This document shows positions 52,786-59,602 of a DNA stretch of 64,000 nucleotides, in pieces (the stretch's first letter is position 1; each line of letters opens with the position of its first letter). The stretch lies in assembly GCA_026224775.1 (NCBI GenBank), contig JAMFRP010000009.1, positions 1 to 64,000 on the forward strand, given 5' to 3'. A program made the translations under genes and the position numbers. This DNA is from Bacteroidota bacterium. GTDB taxonomy: Bacteria > Bacteroidota > Bacteroidia > Sphingobacteriales > Sphingobacteriaceae. The notes beneath the pieces were generated by a model. It did no database searches and was not told where the DNA came from. It worked only from the letters and a program-made list of their open reading frames with translations.

Positions 52786-53967
52786 ATGGAAAACTCAAGA
52801 CGTAAGTTTCTCACAACAGCATCCTTATCCTCAATAGGCCTGGTTGCAGCAGCCACCAGCATTGGCACCTTTATGCCCGAAAACTTAAAAGCAAAGGGCT
52901 TATCACCCGCCCTAGCTAAAAAGGCAATGGCGAAAGTACAGGAACCGCTGGAAGACTTTGTTTATGATATTGAGAATGGAAGTACAGGTTATAAAAGTGA
53001 GGGTGGTTCAGCCAAGGAGGCGACGGTTGAAGAGTTTCCGGTTTCTCAAAGTATCGCTGGCGTTTCGATGTATTTACAACCGGGCGCGTTTCGCGAGATG
53101 CACTGGCACTCTATCGCTGCTGAATGGGCTTATATTTTGGACGGCCAAGTACGCACGACTGTCATTACACCGGACGGCACTACCTCAACTGATGATTTTG
53201 AAAAAGGTGATATCTGGTATTTCCCAAAAGGACATGGACATATGCTACAGTGCCTGGGAGATAAACCATGCCATTTTTTATTAGGTTTTGACAATGGCCA
53301 TTTCTCTGAATTCGGCACTTTTAGTATCACAGACTGGATAAGTCATATTTCTCCTGATATTATGGCCCGCAACACCGGATTACCGGCCAGCCTTTTTGCT
53401 AATCTGCCTAAAAAGGAATTGTATATAGGTGTTGGCAAAATTGCTGTAGAACCAAGGCCAAAAAACATTAACCCGGCTATTCCTTACAGTAATTCTTCGC
53501 ATAAGTTCCGCATGGCTAAAGACGGGGTTTACCAACAGTTCAAAGGTGGATCGGTAAAACTAGTTTCTTCTTTAGAATTCCCTATACAGCAAACCATAAC
53601 TTCTATGTTAATGGAAGTTGAACCGGGAGCAATGCGGGAGCTGCACTGGCACCCTAATGCCGACGAATGGCAATATGTAATGGAAGGAAAAGGAGAAGTT
53701 AGCATTTTTGGTTCGCACGGACGTGTAAAAACAATGCCTTACAGCAAAGGGATGGTTGCCTTTATAAAACAGGGCTATGGCCATTATATCGAGAACACCG
53801 GGACAGAAACTCTAAAATTGATCGTACTATTTAACAGTCCTGTTTACCAGGAGCTATCGCTGAACGACTGGATGACTTCAAACCCGCCGCAATTAATAGC
53901 TGATCATTTTGGAATGACCCTTGAACAGGCAAATTCGCTCATCAACCACAAGAACGGTATATATTAA
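52786..53967 (+). CDS. Bicupin of the oxalate decarboxylase family, Tat-exported
   Basis: 393 aa from the ATG at 52786. Twin-arginine signal SRRKFLTTASLSSIGLVAAA. Two cupin domains each carry Mn-binding motifs: REMHWHSIAAEW (His106, His108, Glu113, with His152 in GHGHMLQ) and RELHWHPNADEW. In the first domain the active-site lid reads SEFGT where Bacillus OxdC has SENST; the catalytic Glu (here Glu175) is kept. It probably converts oxalate to formate and CO2 in the periplasm, but the altered lid leaves oxidase activity or another substrate possible. Divergent GntR regulator with shared operators. Confidence 0.85.
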   Translation: MENSRRKFLTTASLSSIGLVAAATSIGTFMPENLKAKGLSPALAKKAMAKVQEPLEDFVYDIENGSTGYKSEGGSAKEATVEEFPVSQSIAGVSMYLQPGAFREMHWHSIAAEWAYILDGQVRTTVITPDGTTSTDDFEKGDIWYFPKGHGHMLQCLGDKPCHFLLGFDNGHFSEFGTFSITDWISHISPDIMARNTGLPASLFANLPKKELYIGVGKIAVEPRPKNINPAIPYSNSSHKFRMAKDGVYQQFKGGSVKLVSSLEFPIQQTITSMLMEVEPGAMRELHWHPNADEWQYVMEGKGEVSIFGSHGRVKTMPYSKGMVAFIKQGYGHYIENTGTETLKLIVLFNSPVYQELSLNDWMTSNPPQLIADHFGMTLEQANSLINHKNGIY

Positions 53968-54143
53968 TTAAAAGAATCAGCCTAGACTAAGGCTATGCGA
54001 TAAATTCGAACAAGTAAAGTAAACAGCAGGCCTTCGATTTAAAAATCGAGGGCTAGCTCGTTTTTAATAATAAAGTAATATTAGTTAAAAACCTCATAGC
54101 GATTTATTTAAAAACAATAAACGTAAATATTTCTTGATTAAGA

Positions 54144-54503
54144 ATGATAACAGTGATCGGAATATTTAAAGATTTTAATTTGGCCGAAGATGCGAGTTTA
54201 TACCTTTTAGCCAACGATTTTGAAGATGCGAACATAGATCTGCATTTAGTTGGTAAAGACGAAAAAGTGGCAGATTTTTTCAAACATCTTTTTGAAGATA
54301 AAGCAGAAGCCAAAGCGCACGTTGCCGCTGCACAAAATGGCACTATTCTTACTGTTCATGCCTTATCCATTCGCGAAGCACAGGAAGCAGCAGATGTGCT
54401 AAATAATTATGGCGCTGTTGATGTAAGCATCCCGGGCAATAAAGAAACCTTAAGTAAAATTGTGGAACAAGCGGTGAATGAAAGTGTAAGGTTGAGAGGA
54501 TAA
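54144..54503 (+). CDS. YflT-like general stress protein
   Basis: 119 aa. MITVIGIFKDFNLAEDASLYLLANDFEDANIDLHLVG and the following helical part resemble the heat/general stress protein family (YflT, 17M). It is small, soluble and acidic in the middle (FFKHLFEDKAEAK). The pattern of alternating alpha/beta with repeated ferredoxin-like halves (VIGIFKD...; ILTVHAL...) fits that family. Function not established. It stands alone, 176 bp after the bicupin gene. Confidence 0.65.
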   Translation: MITVIGIFKDFNLAEDASLYLLANDFEDANIDLHLVGKDEKVADFFKHLFEDKAEAKAHVAAAQNGTILTVHALSIREAQEAADVLNNYGAVDVSIPGNKETLSKIVEQAVNESVRLRG

Positions 54504-54601
54504 TTATTTGTCCTATGCTCAATGAATCACCAGAATTATTAACCTGCCATTATAGGTTTTCTGTTGATCATCTTACAAAAAATAAAAAAGTAAAATAAAT
54601 T

Positions 54602-54630
54602 TTGAGTTAATGATTTAATCTCTACATTTG
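54602..54630 (+). promoter_or_regulatory. Promoter of the Cys leader / tRNA-Cys unit
   Basis: TTG at 54602-54604, 18-base spacer, TACATTTG at 54623-54630, an exact -7 match. Transcription would start near 54637, about 26 bases before the leader ORF. Confidence 0.7.
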
Positions 54631-54662
54631 CAATGTCTATAAAATTAGTAGACATTTATTAC

Positions 54663-54749
54663 ATGACCCGACACAGCAAAAAAAACACCGCGATCTCAAT
54701 CCGAATATCCTTTAGTCCGAAGGGTATGTATAGCTGTTGTTGTTGCTAA
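54663..54749 (+). CDS. 28-codon leader peptide ending in four cysteines
   Basis: ATG at 54663 to TAA at 54749; the peptide begins MTRHSKKNTAISIRIS and ends SPKGMYSCCCC. Four consecutive Cys codons (TGT TGT TGT TGC) sit directly before the stop, as in amino-acid-sensing attenuation leaders, and a consensus promoter lies 33 bases upstream. The only thing downstream for 300 bp is tRNA-Cys genes, the first starting 47 bases after the stop. Small competing hairpins (54759-54778 and 54768-54785) lie between. A role in sensing charged tRNA-Cys is inferred; such Cys-run uORFs are known in front of sulfur genes in other bacteria. Confidence 0.65.
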   Translation: MTRHSKKNTAISIRISFSPKGMYSCCCC

Positions 54750-54796
54750 ATTTTTCCTGCATAGTTAATAGCTTATGCTATAAGTAGTATTTATTA

Positions 54797-54867
54797 GGTC
54801 AGATGGCCGAGCGGTTAGGCACAGGTCTGCAAAACCTGATACAGCGGTTCAAGTCCGCTTCTGACCT
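54797..54867 (+). tRNA. tRNA-Cys (GCA), copy 1
   Basis: 71 nt. Acceptor GGTCAGA/TCTGACC (7 perfect pairs) with discriminator T; D arm GCCGAGCGGTTAGGC; anticodon stem-loop CAGGT-CTGCAAA-ACCTG with anticodon GCA; T arm AGCGG-TTCAAGT-CCGCT. CCA is not encoded. Preceded by the Cys leader ORF and followed by hairpins at 54869-54894 and 54941-54979. Confidence 0.95.
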
Positions 54868-54868
54868 C

Positions 54869-54894
54869 AATTATCTAAGTGGAAATAGATAATT
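54869..54894 (+). terminator. Small hairpin behind tRNA-Cys 1
   Basis: AATTATCT / AGATAATT, 8-bp perfect stem with a 10-base loop, then AGTTGATTTATAGTTTTTTTAG. Weak, AT-only stem; could be a processing or termination signal. Confidence 0.45.
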
Positions 54895-54940
54895 AGTTGA
54901 TTTATAGTTTTTTTAGTTTGGTTATTCAGTAAGAATAGTG

Positions 54941-54979
54941 GGAGGAGCATAAATTGCCGCTGCCATTTACAGCTCCTCC
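54941..54979 (+). terminator. GC-rich terminator between the tRNA-Cys genes
   Basis: GGAGGAGC / GCTCCTCC, 8-bp perfect stem around 23 bases, followed by TCTGTTTTTCT. This is a good intrinsic terminator and would separate transcription of the two tRNA genes. Confidence 0.7.
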
Positions 54980-55032
54980 TCTGTTTTTCTGAAGTATTTT
55001 TTAATGAAAACCCTAAACTTTTTAAACAATAA

Positions 55033-55104
55033 GGCGGAGTGGCCGAGTGGTTAGGCGGAAGTCTGCAAAACTTCTTACAACGGTTCGAACCCGTTCTCAC
55101 GCCT
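55033..55104 (+). tRNA. tRNA-Cys (GCA), copy 2, acceptor stem with a bulged A
   Basis: 72 nt. Anticodon arm GAAGT-CTGCAAA-ACTTC (GCA), T arm AACGG-TTCGAAC-CCGTT, D arm GCCGAGTGGTTAGGC. The 5' acceptor GGCGGAG would need CTCCGCC, but the 3' strand reads CTC-A-CGCC: all seven pairs form only if one A is bulged. Discriminator T as expected for Cys. One base longer than copy 1. It could be functional with a bulge, degenerating, or affected by a base-call insertion. Confidence 0.85.
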
Positions 55105-55134
55105 CATTTAAGTTAAAAATGCTTAAATTTGCAA

Positions 55135-56421
55135 ATGAGCCCTGATTTTCTTCATTATCCGGCAGCTCCTATTGCGTTAAAGATGGCTGTATCAGTTGGT
55201 ATAGGCATGCTTGTTGGGATGGAGCGAAAATGGTCGCACAAAGAAGCCGGCATCCGTACGTTTGCTATTGTTGCTTTGTTAGGCACATTATCAGCCTTAA
55301 TTGGCACTGAGTTTATTATTACGGCAATGGTAGGTGTTTTTCTGCTGGTAATAGGCATGAATACCCGCAGTTTAATTGCCGAGGAAACACTTGAGATCAC
55401 CACATCAGCAGCACTAATTGTAAACTTTATATTAGGTGCTTTAGTAGGGCTTGGGCACATGTTCACCCCTGTGGCAGGCGCAATCATCATGACCATGCTA
55501 CTGGCCTGGAAAACGGAGCTTAACCGTTTCGCAGGAGGGCTTCAACCCTCGGAGATCAGAAGCGCTATTTTATTGGGGTTGATTGGCTTTGTGATCTATC
55601 CCATTTTACCAGACAGGTATATTGATCCATGGCAATTGTTTAACCCAAGCGATGCCTGGATCAGCATCATCGCTATAGCCGGAATTGGCTTTGTTAACTA
55701 CGTTTGCCTACGGATATTTAGTACCAGCGGACTTTATATAGGTGCTATTTTTGGTGGATTGGTAAATAGCAGCGCTACTGTTGCGGAAGTAAGTTCAAGG
55801 GCGCAGTCGTCCAATTTGTCATCAAAAATGACATCGCTTTGCTTGCTTACCACAATAGCCATGTTTGCACGGAACTTGATTATTGCTACAATTTTTGCCC
55901 CGGCTTCATTAAGCGCTACGCTAATCCCACTCGCTGCCATGTCATTGGTTGCTTGCCTTTTTATTATAAGGGATAAGGTTTTAGAAGGCAAACTCACCAG
56001 CAATGATGCTCCATTAGCTTTAGATTCACCTATATCCATTAAGAAAGTTTTAGGTTTCGGTAGCTTGTTTATTTTAATAGCCATAGGTGGCACTTTGCTT
56101 AATCGCTTCTTCGGCAGTTATGGATTACTCGCAACTGGCTTATTTGGCGGATTGGTAAGTAGCGCCAGTACTACCGCAGCAGCGGCAACCATGGCCATGC
56201 ATGGAAAGATCGCGGCTTCCCTTGCCGGAAACGTTGCTATTATTTCATCCCTGGCAAGCGCAGTCATTAATCTGCCTCTTGTTTGGAGAAATATTAAGGA
56301 TAAAGCCGTGATCAGAAAATTAACAATAGAACTACTGGTAGTTATCGGGGTTGGTATTGCTTGTGTTGTTTTAGACCGAATATTCAACTTCTCCGATTTT
56401 ATTATTAGTCACCTTAAATAG
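55135..56421 (+). CDS. MgtC/SapB-DUF4010 membrane protein
   Basis: 428 aa from the ATG at 55135. Around ten hydrophobic spans. The N-terminal MgtC/SapB region has ALKMAVSVGIGMLVGMERKW, EAGIRTFAIVALLGTLSALI; the C-terminal DUF4010 part has GLYIGAIFGGLVNSSATVAEVSSRAQ and, repeated in form, LLATGLFGGLVSSASTTAAAATMAM. The internal GGLVxSxxT duplication is visible. Related proteins are linked to membrane transport or Mg2+ stress; no substrate can be named. It overlaps the end of the cysteine desulfurase gene by 51 bases, tail to tail. Confidence 0.85.
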   Translation: MSPDFLHYPAAPIALKMAVSVGIGMLVGMERKWSHKEAGIRTFAIVALLGTLSALIGTEFIITAMVGVFLLVIGMNTRSLIAEETLEITTSAALIVNFILGALVGLGHMFTPVAGAIIMTMLLAWKTELNRFAGGLQPSEIRSAILLGLIGFVIYPILPDRYIDPWQLFNPSDAWISIIAIAGIGFVNYVCLRIFSTSGLYIGAIFGGLVNSSATVAEVSSRAQSSNLSSKMTSLCLLTTIAMFARNLIIATIFAPASLSATLIPLAAMSLVACLFIIRDKVLEGKLTSNDAPLALDSPISIKKVLGFGSLFILIAIGGTLLNRFFGSYGLLATGLFGGLVSSASTTAAAATMAMHGKIAASLAGNVAIISSLASAVINLPLVWRNIKDKAVIRKLTIELLVVIGVGIACVVLDRIFNFSDFIISHLK

Positions 56422-57486
56422 GTTATATAATATATCAGCCGTGTAATCTATTTCCTCTACTGTATTAAACTTACTGAATGAAAAGCGGACGGTGTCTTTA
56501 GATCTATCACTTTTAATAGCCTGAAGCACATGTGACGCAGACCCTGTTGAACATGCGCTGCCGCCTGATACGGAAATATTATTTTGATCAAGCAAAGCCA
56601 AAAGATCAATACCTGTTGGAGGGAAATTAACACTTAACACAGTGTAAAGACTATCTTCAGTTGCCGACGTACTGTTAAATGTGATACCGGGTAGAGTTTC
56701 CAATTTTTCAACAAGCCGACTTTTCAGATTTTGGATGTGATGCGTGTGCTCATCTATATCCCGACAAGCAATCTCAAAAGCTTTAGCAAGGCCGATGATA
56801 CCGGCAATATTTTCTGTCCCGGCGCGCAGTTTTCGCTCTTGCGAACCACCATGTAATAATTGCGACAGGTTTGTACCCTTACGACAGTACAAAAACCCCA
56901 CTCCCTTTGGACCATGAAATTTATGCGCCGAACAGGTAATATAATGTGCTTTTAAGTTTTGCAAATCATGGCGGTAATGACCAATGGTTTGTACCGTATC
57001 GCTGTGAAAAATCGCGCCGTAGCTTTCACACAATTTACCAATAACCTCAATATCGTTAACAACTCCAATTTCGTTATTGGCATGCATGATGGATACGAAA
57101 GACGGTACGCCATCGCTCAATAAGAGCTCCAGCTCGGCCAGATCTATTTCGCCCTTATTGTTTACAGATAGATAATGTGGTTTGTTTAACGCATGTAATA
57201 CCGCGTGGTGTTCCAAAGGTGTAGTGATAACTCTCCTGCCTTCTGCCGATAGTAAAGCGGTATTATCAGCCTCGGTACCTCCCCCGGTAAAAATAATTTC
57301 GGATGGATCAGCATTAATCAGGCTTGCTATGGTATTTCTTGCTTCTTCAATAGCCTGTTTAGCCTCGCGGCCATGGGCATGATGCGAAGAGGCATTACCA
57401 TAATGCTCTAATAAATATGGAGTCATTGCGCTAAATACTTCCGGGTCGAGTTGTGTAGTTGCTGCGTTGTCGAGATAGATTTTCAT
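56371..57486 (-). CDS. Cysteine desulfurase (NifS/IscS type)
   Basis: 371 aa from the ATG at 57486. PLP aminotransferase class V: YLDNAATTQLDPEVFSAMTPY at the N-terminus, GGGTEADNTALL, HSDTVQTIGH, PLP Lys189 in CSAHKFHGPKG, and the catalytic Cys312 in SVSGGSACSTGS. It takes sulfur from cysteine for Fe-S clusters, thiolated tRNA or other uses. It stands alone, without iscU or other isc genes, and is preceded by a SAM-I riboswitch. That control suggests a role in sulfur-amino-acid metabolism rather than housekeeping Fe-S assembly. Confidence 0.95.
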   Translation of the reverse strand: MKIYLDNAATTQLDPEVFSAMTPYLLEHYGNASSHHAHGREAKQAIEEARNTIASLINADPSEIIFTGGGTEADNTALLSAEGRRVITTPLEHHAVLHALNKPHYLSVNNKGEIDLAELELLLSDGVPSFVSIMHANNEIGVVNDIEVIGKLCESYGAIFHSDTVQTIGHYRHDLQNLKAHYITCSAHKFHGPKGVGFLYCRKGTNLSQLLHGGSQERKLRAGTENIAGIIGLAKAFEIACRDIDEHTHHIQNLKSRLVEKLETLPGITFNSTSATEDSLYTVLSVNFPPTGIDLLALLDQNNISVSGGSACSTGSASHVLQAIKSDRSKDTVRFSFSKFNTVEEIDYTADILYNLFKVTNNKIGEVEYSV

Positions 57487-57522
57487 GTTGCTTTGCTTTA
57501 AATTAAATAAAATACTTACCAC

Positions 57523-57534
57523 AGCGAAGCAGGA
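57523..57534 (-). repeat. Direct repeat of the riboswitch P4 strand (expression platform candidate)
   Basis: AGCGAAGCAGGA (plus strand) occurs here and exactly again at 57588-57599 in the riboswitch. On the transcript, TCCTGCTTCGCT of this copy can pair with the GCGAAG strand of P4, an alternative to the ligand-bound fold. Confidence 0.5.
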
Positions 57535-57571
57535 GAAATACCCATTATCAGGATATTAAATCTATCATCAT

Positions 57572-57668
57572 CTTATCTTTCTTCGCAAGCGAAGCAGGAT
57601 TTAGCACCTTGTAAGGTTACAGGTTGCTAAGACGTCATTGGGCCTTTCCCTCTGTCTTTCTGGATAAG
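57572..57668 (-). ncRNA. SAM-I (S-box) riboswitch
   Basis: Read on the minus strand: P1 CTTATC (57668-57663) closes with GATAAG (57577-57572). Between lie AGAAAGACAGAGGGAAAGGCC, the CAATGACGTCTTAGCAACC core, P3 CCTGTAACCTTACAAGG, the J3/4 TGCTAAATCC and P4 CTTCGC-TT-GCGAAG. All four helices and the conserved GAGGGA / GGCCC / ATGA / GCAACC bases of the S-box are present. It lies 86 bases upstream of the cysteine desulfurase ATG. Confidence 0.93.
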
Positions 57669-57689
57669 TATTAAAGAACTATTATAATG

Positions 57690-57697
57690 CAAATATA
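57690..57697 (-). promoter_or_regulatory. -7 box upstream of the SAM-I riboswitch
   Basis: Minus-strand TATATTTG, an exact TAnnTTTG box 21 bases before P1. No TTG is found at the usual distance, so support rests on the -7 element alone. Confidence 0.5.
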
Positions 57698-57894
57698 TTA
57701 ATAAACTACAAATTCCATAGAATTTATATTTATTTTCGAAAACATGGGTTACCTTTTTAATTTTATGGTATTAACTACTAAAGTTGGGTAATTAAAAATG
57801 AGAATAGCGGCCGTGCCGATGAAGATTTTAAAAGCCAACGGAGATAAATAAGAAATAATTAATCACAATTTATATACACAAAAAACAAAAAAAC

Positions 57895-58104
57895 ATGAAA
57901 AATTCAATCAAAGTTAGCGTTTTAGCTATCGCTATCGCTTGTTCATTTGCAGCTTGCAAAAGCAAATCATCAACTGCTGCTGCAGATTCTTTAAAAGCTG
58001 CTGACTCAGCTAAATCTGCTGATTCAGCTAAACTTAAAACTGATAGCACTAAAGTTGACAGCGCTAAAGTTGATTCTGCAAAGAAAGACACCACTAAAAA
58101 ATAA
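57895..58104 (+). CDS. Small lipoprotein with Asp-Ser-Ala-Lys repeats
   Basis: 69 aa. Lipoprotein signal (VSVLAIAIACSFAAC). The mature part is almost wholly built of D-S/T-A/T-K units (ADSLKAADSAKSADSAKLK, then TDSTKVDSAKVDSAKKDTTK), giving a charged, disordered or helical rod. Pattern-like composition with regular Ser suggests a spacer or peptidoglycan-associated Ala/Lys-rich lipoprotein. No family is recognised. It stands alone; a poly-T run follows its stop. Confidence 0.65.
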   Translation: MKNSIKVSVLAIAIACSFAACKSKSSTAAADSLKAADSAKSADSAKLKTDSTKVDSAKVDSAKKDTTKK

Positions 58105-58175
58105 TTAATTTTTTTTAGTGATTTTTAGTTTTTAAAAGGCTCAAAGGTCAATCATTATTTTTCTTAAATAGTGAA

Positions 58176-58460
58176 TTGGCTTTTGGGTTTTTTGTTTTAT
58201 ATGGACAAGCTGCCCCCTGTTCTAACGCTTTTTCAAGCACCTCCCTGGCAGTCGATAAGAAGTTGATTAAACAAGGCGAAAAGGTAGTGTATACCTTTTA
58301 TCTGTATCCGAAAAGAGATTTGAGTTATCCTGATGCAAACAGAAAACAGATATCGGATAGTGGCAACTATTGTTGAATGGTCGGCTCACAAAAAGTAAAG
58401 TTTGACGTGACAGATTGCGTAAAATTTGCCAATAGTATTGTTTTAATTGTCAATAGATAG
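58176..58460 (+). pseudogene. Disrupted gene with an in-frame TGA
   Basis: A coding-like frame from a TTG at 58176 (or further upstream) reads CSNAFSSTSLAVDKKLIKQG, EKVVYTFYLYPKRDLSYPD, then hits TGA at 58374-58376 after SGNYC, and continues in the same frame for 27 codons (MVGSQKVKFDVTDCVKFANS) to a TAG at 58460. Both halves have the same beta-sheet-like, Val/Lys-rich character, so they look like one small exported protein broken by a stop. No start codon with a signal is obvious. Family unknown. Confidence 0.45.
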
Positions 58461-58490
58461 AAAGCCCTTAATCGAAAGATTAGAGTTTTT
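58461..58490. terminator. Imperfect terminator hairpin with GAAA loop
   Basis: CCCTTAATC-GAAA-GATTAGAG followed by TTTTTT, an imperfect version of the hairpin after tssK; it lies between the disrupted gene and a converging small gene. Confidence 0.6.
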
Positions 58491-58492
58491 TG

Positions 58493-58726
58493 CTACATCC
58501 TTAAACGCAAAGAAACTGACCGGCCTAAAGCCTGTATCAACTCCGAATCCAATTCCTGAGCGCCATCTTTCTGTTTCCAAACCAGTTTTATATCTCGTAC
58601 AATACCGATTTTTTCACCGTTGAGCAATAGCTCAATTTCGGTAGTATTATGATTTATGTGTTTACTATCAATTATTTGGTAAACGTAATCATTGTCTTTA
58701 AAAGTTATTCTTAACGGTAATCCCAT
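58493..58726 (-). CDS. Small hypothetical protein
   Basis: 77 aa with an ATG start. Beta-rich (LRITFKDNDYVYQIIDSKHI, TTEIELLLNGEKIGIVRDIK) then a short helix (ELDSELIQALGRSVSLRLRM). Looks like a folded small cytoplasmic protein. No family recognised; it ends beside the GAAA-loop terminator. Confidence 0.5.
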   Translation of the reverse strand: MGLPLRITFKDNDYVYQIIDSKHINHNTTEIELLLNGEKIGIVRDIKLVWKQKDGAQELDSELIQALGRSVSLRLRM

Positions 58727-58990
58727 TCGCGTAATCCTCCGCCGTAAAGATATAAGTTCAAAGCTTATGGCGGTACGGTATTGAAAATATATTCTACTTA
58801 TTTCGATAAACCGTCTTTAAATATTTCAAAATAGTAAATATTTAATCTATACTATATTTTCATTTACTTATTGATTTTTATCATTTTGACAATTAACAAT
58901 ATTAAGATGCCTAATTTGACATTAATAACCTAAACTAATCATTAGCTAGCGGCTATTACCAATTAAACCATAACCTAAAATTAACTCATT

Positions 58991-59512
58991 ATGAAAACCA
59001 ACAAAAAAGTAATCAAGATTAAATTCATCGCTTTATTAGTTACCTTGTTTGTATTGATATTTAATATTAGTTCAGCGAACGTTAGCCTAAAATCAGGCAA
59101 GACCAATAGCATCGCAGATAAAACAGTACCAACTTCCGCTAAGTTACCTGATGCAACGGCTTATAACCCTTTATGGTATATCCCGTTTACTGGCCCCACC
59201 ATTACTTATACATTTGAGGTTTCGGCTGAACGTTGGGCTACAATCCTGTTTACCTTATCTGTAAATGGTGTAAATATTTCGGGTACTGAAAGTGTGATAT
59301 CAGGCTCTCCTGTTTATGTATACGACTTTAACCCTGTTTCAAATGGCTCAACAGTAGTGGTAGATGTAACAGGCGGATCAATGCCTCAACAACCTATTGT
59401 GCTGGAAGGACCATTTGCTGCAATACAGGGGGTAGTTAGTGGCAGCACCATTACATTTTCAGACGTGCCGCTAAATAATGGCTACGATTCATGCGGCCTC
59501 ATCTTCAACTAA
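58991..59512 (+). CDS. Secreted protein of unknown function
   Basis: 173 aa. Signal peptide (KFIALLVTLFVLIFNISSANV). Mature part is beta-sandwich-like with Gly/Ser/Val-rich strands (ITYTFEVSAERWATILFTLS, VYVYDFNPVSNGSTVVVDV) and one Cys near the C-terminus (YDSCGLIFN). No known domain was identified. A hairpin with GAAA loop lies 33 bases downstream. Confidence 0.6.
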   Translation: MKTNKKVIKIKFIALLVTLFVLIFNISSANVSLKSGKTNSIADKTVPTSAKLPDATAYNPLWYIPFTGPTITYTFEVSAERWATILFTLSVNGVNISGTESVISGSPVYVYDFNPVSNGSTVVVDVTGGSMPQQPIVLEGPFAAIQGVVSGSTITFSDVPLNNGYDSCGLIFN

Positions 59513-59544
59513 GCTTAATAACAAATAAAGCCGCTTAAGTAATA

Positions 59545-59574
59545 GATGCCTTTAATTGAAAGATTAGAGGCATC
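59545..59574. terminator. Hairpin between convergent genes
   Basis: GATGCCTTTAATT-GAAA-GATTAGAGGCATC, 13-bp stem with two G-T pairs. Third example of the TTAAT-GAAA-GATTA hairpin in the window; no strong T-tract. Confidence 0.6.
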
Positions 59575-59602
59575 CTATTGAGGGTAATATCGATTGGATT
59601 AA

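Noticed and set aside
54034..54060. Short palindromes CGATTTAAAAATCG and CGAGGGCTAGCTCG after the bicupin gene
   Set aside because: Short and overlapping; followed by TTTTTAATAA, so perhaps a weak terminator, but not convincing enough to annotate.
54867..55100. 77-codon minus-strand frame across the tRNA-Cys 2 region
   Set aside because: It overlaps a tRNA and a terminator, has low-quality composition and no homologous motifs.
58374..58376. In-frame TGA as selenocysteine codon
   Set aside because: No selenoprotein family, no SECIS-like stem behind the codon and no selenium genes in view; pseudogene or base error is simpler.
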